A DNA stretch of 64,000 nt, taken from Athripsodes cinereus (Eukaryota; Arthropoda; Insecta; Trichoptera; Leptoceridae). The DNA lies in contig OX388314.1 of assembly GCA_947579605.1 (NCBI GenBank), positions 21,697,982 to 21,761,981 of the forward strand, in the 5' to 3' direction. The notes under the pieces were generated by a model that worked only from the letters and a program-made list of their open reading frames with translations, ran no database searches and was not told the DNA's origin. The position numbers and the translations under genes are program-made. Shown in pieces: positions 54,615-64,000 of this stretch; the first letter of the stretch is position 1; each line of letters opens with the position of its first letter.

Positions 54615-54960
54615 CTTCAGCCTGTTTTGAGGCAGTAGGTACATAATCTCGGACCTCCAATCGAGAGATCCCGGGCACGATTCCGCTCAGTGCCGATTAT
54701 TCTTCCCTTACGACGCAAGCATATTGCTGACTGTGAATCTACACTGAGAAAAATACTTAAATTTACTGGTAAATTTACCAACGATTTGTTTCCGAAAAGT
54801 AAATATTATAGATTCGTACTAATGAATCGATTGTTCTATCTCTGGTCCTAATCTGATAGTACGTACCTACCTACCAATGATTCGTTGTGAAATTTCGTTA
54901 GTATTTTTCTCAGTGTATCTGAGATGTATTTAGGTTTATTTCAAATGCTGATTCATCTTT
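54615..54960 (+). mobile_element. Diverged S2-type SINE split by a MITE
   Basis: ATAATCTCGGACCTCCAATC, GGGCACGATTCCGCTCAGTG (B-box region), CCTTACGACGCAAGCATATT and GCTGACTGTGAATC follow the S2 order. After the MITE at 54,742-54,915 comes GAGATGTATTTAGGTTTATT, equivalent to the S2 part before its 3' hairpin. The sequence differs from the other S2 copies enough to be a separate subfamily. Confidence 0.6.
54742..54915. mobile_element. TA-flanked MITE, short copy (174 bp)
   Basis: It starts CACTGAGAAAAATACTTAAA and ends AGTATTTTTCTCAGTG, with TA at 54,740-54,741 and 54,916-54,917. The middle includes TTTACTGGTAAATTTACCAA, and the right half is shared with 18,979-19,820. It shows the uninterrupted state (GTAAATATTATAGATTCG) of the spot where the LINE fragment entered the other copy. 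Confidence 0.93.
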
Positions 54961-56087
54961 TAAATTAATAAAAACATATATTCTTCCCGCTATTCCTTAA
55001 TTAGATTCGGAAATTTGATTAAATTAATTTAAAAACTTTTTCAATAAATTGTGATAACTGCTACCTACTACTCTAAGAAGTCTAGAATATATACCTAAAT
55101 GAAAATCAGCTCACAAATTTGGTTTTAATTACATATTAAAAAAAAAGACAACAAAAAAGGTCTGACTTTCTTGTTCCTTCCATGGCTTGGTACCCTTGCT
55201 CCGCAATTTGGTGCCGATTTACATTCAGAACGATTACATTCGCTTACATAAAGTACCTCGTCTTAGTTCACAGAGGATAATATCTCCCTTTAACCAAAAA
55301 ATGTCACGACAGTGGCCGAATATTCGGTTTTTAGTCTCGTAGACTAGGTATCCATTTCTTCTTTAATCCCTATTATCATATCTATTTTGTCACAAATCAT
55401 AAAATTTTAATTCCCTCATTAAAACATTTTTAAGGATTCCTTTTTTCTCTCGATATTATTGTTAAGTACCTATACGATTTATTTTTCTTTTTCTTATAAT
55501 TTTTTTGTAATGTGTTTTCATTGAAATTTTCCTAATTGTTTTTACTCACAAAGGGATGATTGAAGGAATAAATTCTTTGACAATAATTTGAGGGAAATGA
55601 TAAGGAGAATAATAATTTCCATTTTTTTTGTCATTTCTTCCTCTCGAACATAAATCAGCGAAATCTCATTATTTTAAGAACAACGGACTTTTTATCTCAA
55701 TATTTGTACCCGCTGATTTACCTATCAACTTTTCCAAGATTACTTCCTTTTATATGGATATTATTTCATCTATTTTTAATTTATATTTTAAGAGATACCT
55801 ACTCACAGAAAACTGACAATACAATAAATAAATTTCAAACATATTATAATTAGACCGTCAGTTACCTAATTAAGTAGTAAAAAGTCTGTTGATAGCCAAA
55901 CAAAATAAAATAAAATAAAATGAGCAATTGAATCGAAACTCAAACATATATTAATGGGTAGGTAATTAATATTATTGAATCAAAAGAATGTGTAAGAAAT
56001 GAGATCGAGAAATGGAATGTATTACAGTGAGATATGAAAACAGTGTACAAAAAAGCTGGTGTACCTAATACAGTAACTAAATAAATT
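54961..56087. other. AT-rich stretch, nothing recognised
   Basis: An (AAAAT)n run lies at 55,903-55,920. No gene. Confidence 0.4.
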
Positions 56088-56372
56088 TAAATAAGGTGCA
56101 ATGGTTCGAGTATGTGGAAAGTGAAGGAGAGGGTAAATATATATCAAATGGCTATGAGAAAAGATTGAAGGACGAAGTCGTCCTGGTAGAAAGAAAGCCT
56201 CATAGGTGACTAGATTGGAGTGTGGAGAAACTCTTTCCTCTAACGATAAACATTCTAGCGATAAACTCGCCCTCTGCACATTGAATTTATAACTGATATT
56301 TTCATGATACCTTGTATTGATTTGAAATATTGTTACCAATGTACAGGGAAAAAGAAAATAAATAAATAAATA
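56088..56372 (+). pseudogene. Degraded LINE end joined to UTR-A
   Basis: AGGTGCAATGGTTCGAGTAT can be read as a decayed R-WF-HVER-type passage (QWFEYVESEGEGKY). It is followed by GACGAAGTCGTCCTGGTAGA, in the place of the GRPR block. The coding trace then passes into TAGCGATAAACTCGCCCTCT, AATTTATAACTGATATTTTC and TTACCAATGTACAGGGAAAA, which is UTR-A in sense, ending AATAAATAAATAAATAA. This junction ties UTR-A to a LINE of the GHV-R group. The antisense 159-codon frame here is spurious. Confidence 0.65.
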
Positions 56373-56962
56373 ATCACACAGGAAAGGTAGGTGTTTGCCA
56401 GAGTGATCGTCAATATAGAAGAAAGTTAATAATAGCACAAGGAGAAGAAGAAGAAAAACATAGAAGTAAATCACTGATGATAGGTACCTACGTGTATGCA
56501 CTTTAATTACCTATCACAATTAAAATATCGCAACGTACGTGTGTAAGTAGGAATAGGAATACCGCAGCTGTAATCAAAGCTTTACGCTATTAGTAACGTT
56601 AAATTTCCTGTGGTCACACCGCAACATACATCTCTACTCTATACACATGCATACTAAACTATATTAATTTGCTATTTTACATTATTACCTATTATCATCG
56701 CAGACAACAGACTGATAGACAGTAGCGGCGTAACGACGATACATAATAGCAAAAACTTTATTAATCGCATAAAGCAGGTATTAAATAACTAGAATAATAC
56801 TAAGCTAGTCTCAGAGTTTATTTTGTCACGAATTTACTTCGTTCGTATTGAGAATGTGATGTAATTAATTCAAAATGACATTTTTTTATTTTTTCTTACA
56901 AACATACAGTTATAACATATTTATTAATTGTGTCGGTGCACACGTAGTAGAATTCCATAATA
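56373..56962. other. AT-rich stretch, nothing recognised
   Basis: No supported gene or element. Confidence 0.4.
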
Positions 56963-57119
56963 ATGCAATTTGAAACAAGTGTTCCTTTCTACTATTTTTT
57001 GTTAATTCGCAGAGAGACGTCTTTCGACTTTATTTATCAATCTGACCTTATGAGTCGAAAGACGTCTCTCTGCGAATTAACAAACAGTAGTAGAAAGGAA
57101 CACTTGTTTCAAATTGCAT
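56963..57119. repeat. Foldback element, 67-bp arms
   Basis: The arms 56,963-57,029 and 57,053-57,119 pair with two mismatches across a 23-base loop. The inner part, CGCAGAGAGACGTCTTTCGA, has the core seen at 41,104 and 33,012. The outer part, AATTTGAAACAAGTGTTCCT, matches 33,012-33,092 in antisense. ATAAT on the left side and ATCATT on the right flank it without a clear duplication. Confidence 0.93.
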
Positions 57120-58072
57120 CATTAGTTATAACATAAATAACAATACACAGCCAAATCAATGACAATAAGTAAACCAGCATAGGTCATGTATGTAAATGAT
57201 TCAAAATGTCATTATTGAAAGCTTTTAACTTTTCAAAGTTCTGACGCCATAACGAACGATTGATGTAAATGCGTGATTGTGCTATAGGAAAATGATATTA
57301 AAAATAATTATAGGTACCTACAGTCGGGCCAGTATACCAATGCACCTCAGGTCTCTTTTATTCATAGGCAGGTATCAGCAACCAAAGGCATTGTTATAGA
57401 ATATTTTATTTTCTATATTATTATCTAATCCTTGTACCTGTATACCTACATACATACTGCGCGTCTTACGGTGTAGACCAAGGACCACACACCCTTTTCG
57501 CTTGTTGTTTCTGTCACATTAATATAAGAGTTCTTGTTTGGATATTTTGTGTCAAAAAAATATTACATATAAAAGTTTTCAAGTATGCGTATCAGTACAG
57601 TAGGTTAGTTAAAAAGGATATCAAATAATATGGAAGTAGGCAGTTACATACAAAGAATAGTTAAAATAGCTACATTATAACACTCTATTAGTCTAGGATA
57701 ATTTAAAAAAAAACAAGGGATTTACTGAATGAATCTCAATACAAAACTGCAGATAATGCATTTTATGATTTATGACTAATTTTTGTCAGGGAATTCCAAA
57801 ATTAACTTATTAGAAATCATCCCTTATATTCTTTTTAAACGACCCTTCGGGATCGCAACATCTAACGGTGAAAGTTTATTTTAGTGTCAGTTTATAAATT
57901 ATAAAAATATGCCTACTAAACGTCAAGTGTTGACTCCCCAGTGTCGCGAATTTGTGATACGTCTTCGCGATTATTTTACAAAGGAAATTTTCTATTTCAA
58001 AGTGGAAAAAATTAACTGATTGACAATCTCTGATAAATGTATCGTTGGTGGTGAGACGTAAGGAAGTTGAGT
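57120..58072. other. AT-rich stretch, nothing recognised
   Basis: No supported gene or element. Confidence 0.4.
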
Positions 58073-58073
58073 A

Positions 58074-58107
58074 AACGTGTAGCGGGGGTGAACCCCCGCT
58101 ACACGTT
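58074..58107. repeat. GC-rich perfect hairpin, 15-bp arms, TGAA loop
   Basis: AACGTGTAGCGGGGG-TGAA-CCCCCGCTACACGTT. It stands out in AT-rich surroundings. A smaller hairpin-like TTCACCTGAAGGTG follows. No element boundary or gene adjoins it. Confidence 0.92.
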
Positions 58108-60600
58108 GGTTCACCTGAAGGTGCACTCATATACTGGCTCCACTGTAATACTTTGAAATAACATAAAGAACGAGATATTAATGTAACACCTATATAAATT
58201 TAACAATTTACTAATAAAATAACTGTAATATCTTTTGTTGAATTGATGAATCTCCTCGTAAAGGACTATTTTTATTTTATTATTAAATTCTATTTCTTTA
58301 TTTAATTCACACACATGTATTTTTACTATTATCTTTTAAATATCACCCTGCACCGAGACTATAACTTTTGGCCAAGTCAATCTCAGCAGGAAAAATAAAT
58401 AAAAAATCTTACAATGTTTTAAATGCTTGCTTGTTCTATAGTCTATGCTCAGTATTTAAATTTAGATAATTTAATAAATAAATGTTTATTGGCCGTATAA
58501 ACAAAATACACCTATACTATGATCCAAATGAATTGGCAACTCCAATAATAAAAAAAATCCAATTAGATTGCATAGAGGTGACAATTTGTGTTACGCATAT
58601 CGATCGATACCTCGAACTTTATTCTCTTGTTACTCGATGTATGTAAATATCACATCCTATTTCTAATCCTATTTCTGACCTGTTTTTACTAGTCCGCCAC
58701 AGTTGGTACACATTGGGTAGGAAAAGAAAAACATATTTTTCTTTTTTATGTTTAAAATAAGAGATTATTATGTTAAAAACATACATGTTAATGTGATTAG
58801 CTATATTTTGTACAATAACTTTAATAATAAAAATAACTAGACAATTGTTTTATTAATTTTTAGCATGATTAAGCGATGACTCATGTCATTATATTAACTT
58901 ATTTTTGTTTTTTCTGGGAATTTCAAATATGGATATTGTTTGAAATGACATGTACGGATAAATATGATATGACATATTTATGTAGACATATATCATTTTA
59001 TAACTAAAACCTATATTTTTTTATACTTTTAAAAAAGCGTCTTCAAAAAATTAATACTTACCTTTTTTAAAAATATTAATCCTTTTTATATTATGTTTTA
59101 TTTAGTAACATCGAACATAATTTACGCATCACTACTAACTTACTACTACCTGCCATAAGAGATGTGAGTGTGACGGGAGCAGGTAGTCGTTCCTTCTTGC
59201 TCGCACATTTTATGATATAGTTCGCCAGTTTAAAAAAAATCGTAGTATAAAACAATTTTGGGGTGATGGTCAAAGGCGTACAGTGTACATAATAATTATG
59301 GCTGTACTATATAGGCGTTGTACGTAGAATATAATATTCAGTTTTTCATCGCCAAAGTTCAAAGAATGCAAATTTGTTTATTAAGTAGGTAACTACTGAT
59401 TTCCTTGTTACTAGTCTGAGAAAGGTATTCAAAGAAGACATGTGAACATACGAGTGCATAGTATATACAAACGAATTCAAACATATTTTATTAGATTATT
59501 ATTTCACATTATTAGCAGAGGCGCTATGAATCCACGCAAATCCTTCATAATAAATAATTGAAGAGGACGTCTTAACTTAATTAGTTCCAGCAAACGTTAT
59601 ACAAACTACAAACTCATTATTATAATTACTTATAACATTGCCATAAGTTCTATAAATAAATTGAACTTTCAAACTATGTTGTTTATGTGCTTGATTCTTA
59701 TTATAATGTGGAAAGACTACCTTCAAAAAATACCTTCATATAAAAAAAACATCGATTTCCTTGAATTCTTGATTTTGTATAACGACTAAAGATACACTTG
59801 ATTGTTTAAAAAATAGAAGTATATATTTTTGAAGAAGAAAAGAGACCACCTCACACTAATCAAAAATGTTCGCACATAACTCTTTTTGAATATTCAACGA
59901 CGATATCTCAAAAACGACGAACGAGATTAAACAATAAGCCATGTTTAATACAAGCGATGTAGAAAAGCGATACGACAGATTAATAATAATTAGACCCCAC
60001 ACTGAGCAATTGTGTGCCAAATTTAAAATAATCGGATTGCTAACTACAAGTAATTTTACCATTTTTAAATTATTTCTCAGCTTGAAAACCGCAAGTGAAG
60101 CTCGACTTTTGTGAAAGACGCGCTACTGCCTTTAGTATCTATTAATAACACTGCATTATTTTGCGTTGAAAATGTCTCAATTTTATTATTATTATTATAT
60201 AACGTTTTGAATTAAATTAATACCTATCAATTAATGAATTTTGTTCAATAATGAAATCATTAGTACATTATGTACAGTCCTTGGCTACGCTATTATGATC
60301 GCCTCGATTTTTTCGAATATTTTTAATATATTCTGTAATATTTTATGAATTTCATGTTTTATAACATAATAAAAATAGGCTTATATTTACATATATATCA
60401 TAGACATATTAAGGTACATTGCACTTCATAAAAAAGAAAAATAGCACATAATGTATGAAGAATGTGAAATCCAATTTGAGATTGCGAACACACACATACA
60501 TACTCAGTTACTTTTGAAATATAAATGCAACATGAATATAAAAACCAATTTAAAAAAATGTTAATTGAAATTCACAAAAACAACCAAGTTTAAATTGCAT
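58108..60600. other. AT-rich stretch, nothing recognised
   Basis: Short minus-strand frames of 60-68 codons without motifs; no repeat with a clear boundary. Confidence 0.4.
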
Positions 60601-61130
60601 CAAGATATTTATTTATTTATTTATCTAATATACGGCTAATGCCTTTTACAGGATATAGAGAAAATAATAGTACATAAATAATAATAAGATATACTTACTA
60701 TATTTTTCTTTTCTATTTATAAATTTGAAATCAATCATGCAACTTAACACAATAAACTTAACATTGTGATCACGTTCAAAATAAGTAAATTATTAACTTT
60801 AAAAATCTCGATAAAACACTGGTAATTGTAATATTGTGGCCAGGTAATGTAGTTTACATAACTAACAATAATGTTTTTATTAAATATTAGAACCTAAGTA
60901 GGTATGTATTTATTGAAAGAGGGATGGAGGAACTGGTGTTACTATGAAGACCAAGAAGTGTTGTGATAGTTATTATGTTACCTTCATAGAATTGTTATTT
61001 CTAGAAATTCTCAGAAGTGTTACAAAAACAGTTTCGATATTATTAATTATTTTATTGGTTTTCGTCAAAACTTTGGTTATATTATTATGTAATGAAATTA
61101 TTAATAGGCCTCTTATAATCAGGACCCGAG
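60601..61130. other. AT-rich stretch, possible antisense LINE tail at its start
   Basis: TTATTTATTTATTTATCTAA then CGGCTAATGCCTTTTACAGG recalls antisense LINE or R1 material. Not resolved further. Confidence 0.3.
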
Positions 61131-61262
61131 CTATAAACGGGTGGATTAGGTATTTGCTAAGGGCGCTATGTTTCAGTGGGCGCAGAATTTAAGAAAACTT
61201 GTTTAAAGAACCTTAGTGTTTTTAAGAGAGAATTTAAGAAGTTTTTGATTAATGAGCGATGA
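61131..61262 (+). pseudogene. LINE C-terminal remnant (LSVFKREFKKFL type)
   Basis: Across two frames the sequence gives AMFQWAQNLRK and then LKNLSVFKREFKKFLINER with a stop. This parallels the ...LWNxLP...L+xLxxFKRExKxFLI ending of jockey/CR1-like LINEs. Upstream frames (from 60,944) are hydrophobic and may include decayed parts of the same protein. Short and diverged. Confidence 0.45.
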
Positions 61263-62144
61263 AATTTAATTAAAATAAAAGTTTTTTAAGTGGTCAAATA
61301 GAGTATGCGAAATGAGGACACTGTAGCTTGGCCCATTATACCAGGAGAAATTCTGATTGGGGCAATGCTTATGGTTTAGTGTAATAAATATTTAGACGAC
61401 TTTATTACCCTGAGAAGTACAGATGGAAGTCCTACTACCACGCTCAAAAATATGTAGCAGTCTAATGATAAAATTCATAATTCACTCGATTGCTGGTGCA
61501 TAGCCATAAAATGAAACAAGAAGAATAATTATAAAATTGATATCATACGCTATCTGCATCTATTGATGCAAAAGTTACTCAAAAAACACCGAAATAATTT
61601 GGACTTACAATACTATTTTAATACAAGGCAAAATAAATAGTTTAGTTAGTAGATCCCACCCTGGACAACAGGGGCGGTTGAGAGGGTCGATTTTAATGGA
61701 TAGTTTTTTTTTAACTATATCTTTCTGTAATTTTACGGTGGCAGCTTATTGAAATATGTGAGCCTAAATTATTATAATAATTATTTGGAAGTTTAAAGTT
61801 ACATTACGGTATATTATATGTAGGTACGTATGTGTATTATGATTAATATCCGCTGAACACGTGAACTTTTAAGGCGTGTTTTTTAAGCCGTTTACAATAA
61901 CAGCTCAATTTGTGACTGCCCTTACAATAGGTAATAATATAAAAACCTTTACCCCTAAATATTTTTTTATTAAACTACGTAAATCCTCTTAGAAATATTG
62001 TAGTCAGTTCTGTATATTTTCAGTATTGTATATTTTCACCGTTTTGACAACTAAAAAAGAGATGTACCTGTATATAAAATTGCTTGAAGAAAGTTTATGG
62101 TCTTGAAAGGGCTACACTTCATAGTATAAAGCGGGATTACACAT
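61263..62144. other. AT-rich stretch, nothing recognised
   Basis: No supported gene or element before the presumed LTR. Confidence 0.4.
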
Positions 62145-62885
62145 TGTTAGATATATTATCAATATCTAATATTTTTTTGTGTGTGTATCACTGGTGTTTA
62201 TTGTGTGTGCAATCTTCTTTGCATATCCTTCCCCCACTCCCTTCCTTATACCCCAGTGTGCTCACATAATTGTTACAAAAAACTCTCTCTTCTGCTGAAA
62301 ACCTTGGTGATGTGCACACGCATATATATCAGTCATATATCAAACAGTTTCAATAGTGTAATTAAGTGATTGTGTTTAATTAAAGTAATTCAGTGATAAT
62401 AAAAATCAAATAGTGATATTAAAACAAACAATTATATAAGGTGTTTAAGTGCAATACAAGAAAGAAAAATAGAAATTTAGGGTGAGTTACAGCCTCCTAT
62501 ACACAGTCCTAATTTCAGTAGTGATATTTAGCCTTTTAACAGGAAAATATTCTACATCCCTTTTGGTCCCTCTCACCGGATACAGTTATCCTTTTTTCTA
62601 TTTTATTTCAAAGCGATTTGCACATTTAGTATTCATTCAGTGATACATACTTCATACATAGGTACATAGTAGATTCATATTTCAATTGCAACAAAGTATT
62701 GTGGGTAGCATTTTTTTCACATTGATTTTGATTACTGTTCAACTGAAAACCATAGATAGTGCATAGTTGGCAATCAGCTGCAATTCAAGACGGCAGCCAT
62801 CTTAGTTGTTTACATTTATTGACATTTTTAAACGTCACTTTGACATAACTTTGTTTATTATTGTATTACTCAGTCAAACTTCAAA
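62145..62885 (+). mobile_element. Probable 5' LTR and leader of a BEL/Pao retrotransposon
   Basis: The gag frame at 62,886 needs a 5' LTR and leader upstream. A TGTTAG...TCTACA span (62,145-62,556) has suitable ends. Just after it, TTTTGGTCCCTCTCACCGGA could be the primer-binding region. Between lie CAGTGATAATAAAAATCAAA-type repeats often seen in LTRs. The 3' LTR is outside the window, so the boundaries cannot be confirmed. Confidence 0.4.
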
Positions 62886-64000
62886 ATGTCAGCTGAAATC
62901 AAATTTAATTTATCAAAGATGTCTCTTGATAAATTGTGCGAAATATCTGCTAGCATTAATGAAGCAAATTATAATGATCCAACAATAAAGACGGCTTTTT
63001 TAACACGTTACGAAGATCTTGAGAAAAGTTATGAGGAATTTCTTAAGTGTTATATTTCAGTTGAAGCTGCAAAAAAGGCAGGTTTTGATAAAGAAATGCA
63101 TATGGCTATTTATCAGGATTATGAAGAAAAGATTTATTCTACAAAATCTGTTTATAATAGATACTACAAACAAAATTTAGAACAGAAAGTCGATACTGAT
63201 ATAAAGCCAGAAATGAATTCGCATAATAGATTTCATATTCCGAACATTCAAATTCCTAGTTTTTCGGGTAAAATTACAGAGTACATCAACTTTAGAAACA
63301 TTTTTAGAAGTCTCATTCATGATGATCCTACATTAAAGCCTATTCAAAAAATGCATTATTTAATGAGCTGTCTCAAAGAGGATGCTTTACAATTGATAAG
63401 ACATTTGACATTGTGTGATGAGAATTATTCAGTAGCATTCAGTATCTTGGAGAATAGATATTATAATACACGTATCATTTCTGAAAAGCATTTGGACGCA
63501 TTATTATCAGTACAACTTAATGCTAAAACTACATTACGTAATTTTCTAGACATTATCAATCAGAATGTTTTAGCATTGAAATCAATGAAGTTTAATTTTA
63601 GTGAAGAATCATTCATTTTACTACATTTAACATTGAAGAAGTTACCCATAGAATTGCGTAATAAATTTGAATTACAATATTCAAATGTTGAAATGCCTAC
63701 ATTTTCTCAATTGGTAGATTTTTTAGAAAAACATTGCAAAGCAAACGAGGCATGCAGTTATCAACCCAGGGAGCGTAATACATTTACGAAACATCAAGTA
63801 TCAGTTGTATCGAAGACACACACCAAATGTATTTGTTGCAACGGAGAGCATTATGTGTTTGCATGTTCCACATTCAGGAATATGGACGTACATGAGAGGA
63901 ATAAATTAATTAAGAAATCTAATCTTTGTTGGAACTGCTTACATCCACACAGGGTGCAACAATGCACATCTAACAAGAGATGTAAAGTGTGCAGTGGGAA
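62886..64000 (+). CDS. gag: BEL/Pao retrotransposon Gag (start of gag/pol), open to window edge
   Basis: Reading from ATG at 62,886, 371 codons are open without a stop to the last base, so the frame continues beyond the window. An N-terminal helical part is followed by IPNIQIPSFSGKITEYINF (about residues 120-138). This is the (I/L)P-(F/Y)SG-x-x-x-x-(W/Y)-x-x-F signature of BEL/Pao capsid proteins. It continues QKMHYLMSCLKEDALQLIRH and YSVAFSILENRYYNTRIIS, the matching L-G-A and A--L-RF-type helices. From about residue 316 come zinc-binding knuckles: KCICCNGEHYVFAC, LCWNCLHPHRVQQC and KRCKVC. Gag packages the element RNA in the cytoplasm. Protease, reverse transcriptase and integrase would follow in the same frame. 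No stop or frameshift is seen, unlike all LINE copies here, so this copy may be young. The start is the first ATG after the leader. Confidence 0.93.
   Translation, partial: MSAEIKFNLSKMSLDKLCEISASINEANYNDPTIKTAFLTRYEDLEKSYEEFLKCYISVEAAKKAGFDKEMHMAIYQDYEEKIYSTKSVYNRYYKQNLEQKVDTDIKPEMNSHNRFHIPNIQIPSFSGKITEYINFRNIFRSLIHDDPTLKPIQKMHYLMSCLKEDALQLIRHLTLCDENYSVAFSILENRYYNTRIISEKHLDALLSVQLNAKTTLRNFLDIINQNVLALKSMKFNFSEESFILLHLTLKKLPIELRNKFELQYSNVEMPTFSQLVDFLEKHCKANEACSYQPRERNTFTKHQVSVVSKTHTKCICCNGEHYVFACSTFRNMDVHERNKLIKKSNLCWNCLHPHRVQQCTSNKRCKVCSG

Noticed and set aside
56022..56501. 159-codon minus-strand frame with hydrophobic stretches
   Set aside because: It is antisense to a LINE remnant joined to its 3'-untranslated region.

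Overview
This is a strongly AT-rich, gene-poor stretch of an insect nuclear genome. The evidence is the density and type of transposable elements: a Tc1-like DNA transposon with a GT-AG intron, several hAT elements with 8-bp target duplications, tRNA-derived SINEs, many 5'-truncated RTE/jockey-like LINEs, a small Helitron and a BEL/Pao LTR element, plus repeated GTAGGTACCTA-type words common in aphid and moth DNA. An aphid-like hemipteran or a lepidopteran would fit; the order cannot be settled from this window. No host protein-coding exon, tRNA or rRNA gene could be supported. The nearest to a host gene is a 71-base THAP-like first-exon fragment with an in-frame stop at 50,980-51,050.

Layout. 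0-16 kb: a 29-bp triplet repeat, three small DNA transposons (hAT 2,308-2,785; Tc1-type MITE 8,759-9,170; hAT 15,080-15,590), copies of a ~250-bp SINE here called R1, and LINE 3' fragments. 16-21 kb: a 3 x 124-bp tandem array grown from an R1 fragment, a tRNA-derived SINE (S2) inside an R1 copy, and a MITE carrying both a full-length R1 and a LINE fragment, each with its own target duplication. 22-24.4 kb: a Tc1-like transposon (1,777 bp, 29-bp perfect terminal repeats) inside a hAT element. 26.3-30.5 kb: a hAT-type element with (GCGAAT)n ends holding a ~3-kb degenerate jockey-like LINE, itself interrupted by another LINE fragment, followed by a perfect 65-bp palindrome. 31-50 kb: more R1 and S2 copies, a Helitron, a LINE RNase H remnant split by a hAT, a perfect 74-bp-arm foldback, and LINE 3' ends. 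53-62 kb: further LINE fragments, a second copy of the MITE, another foldback. 62.1-64 kb: the start of a BEL/Pao element whose gag frame is open to the window edge.

How the parts relate. The window reads as layers of insertion: at least seven nested events can be ordered from target-site duplications. The 3' tail of SINE R1 resembles the 3' end of the LINE at 53,314-53,663, so that LINE family probably mobilises R1. Three foldback elements share one core word, GAGAGACGTCTTTCG. The only frame that looks intact is the BEL/Pao gag; the Tc1 transposase has lost its first catalytic aspartate and the LINE frames are broken. I found no convincing novel multi-gene system; the interest lies in the SINE/LINE pairing, the foldback family and the nested insertions.
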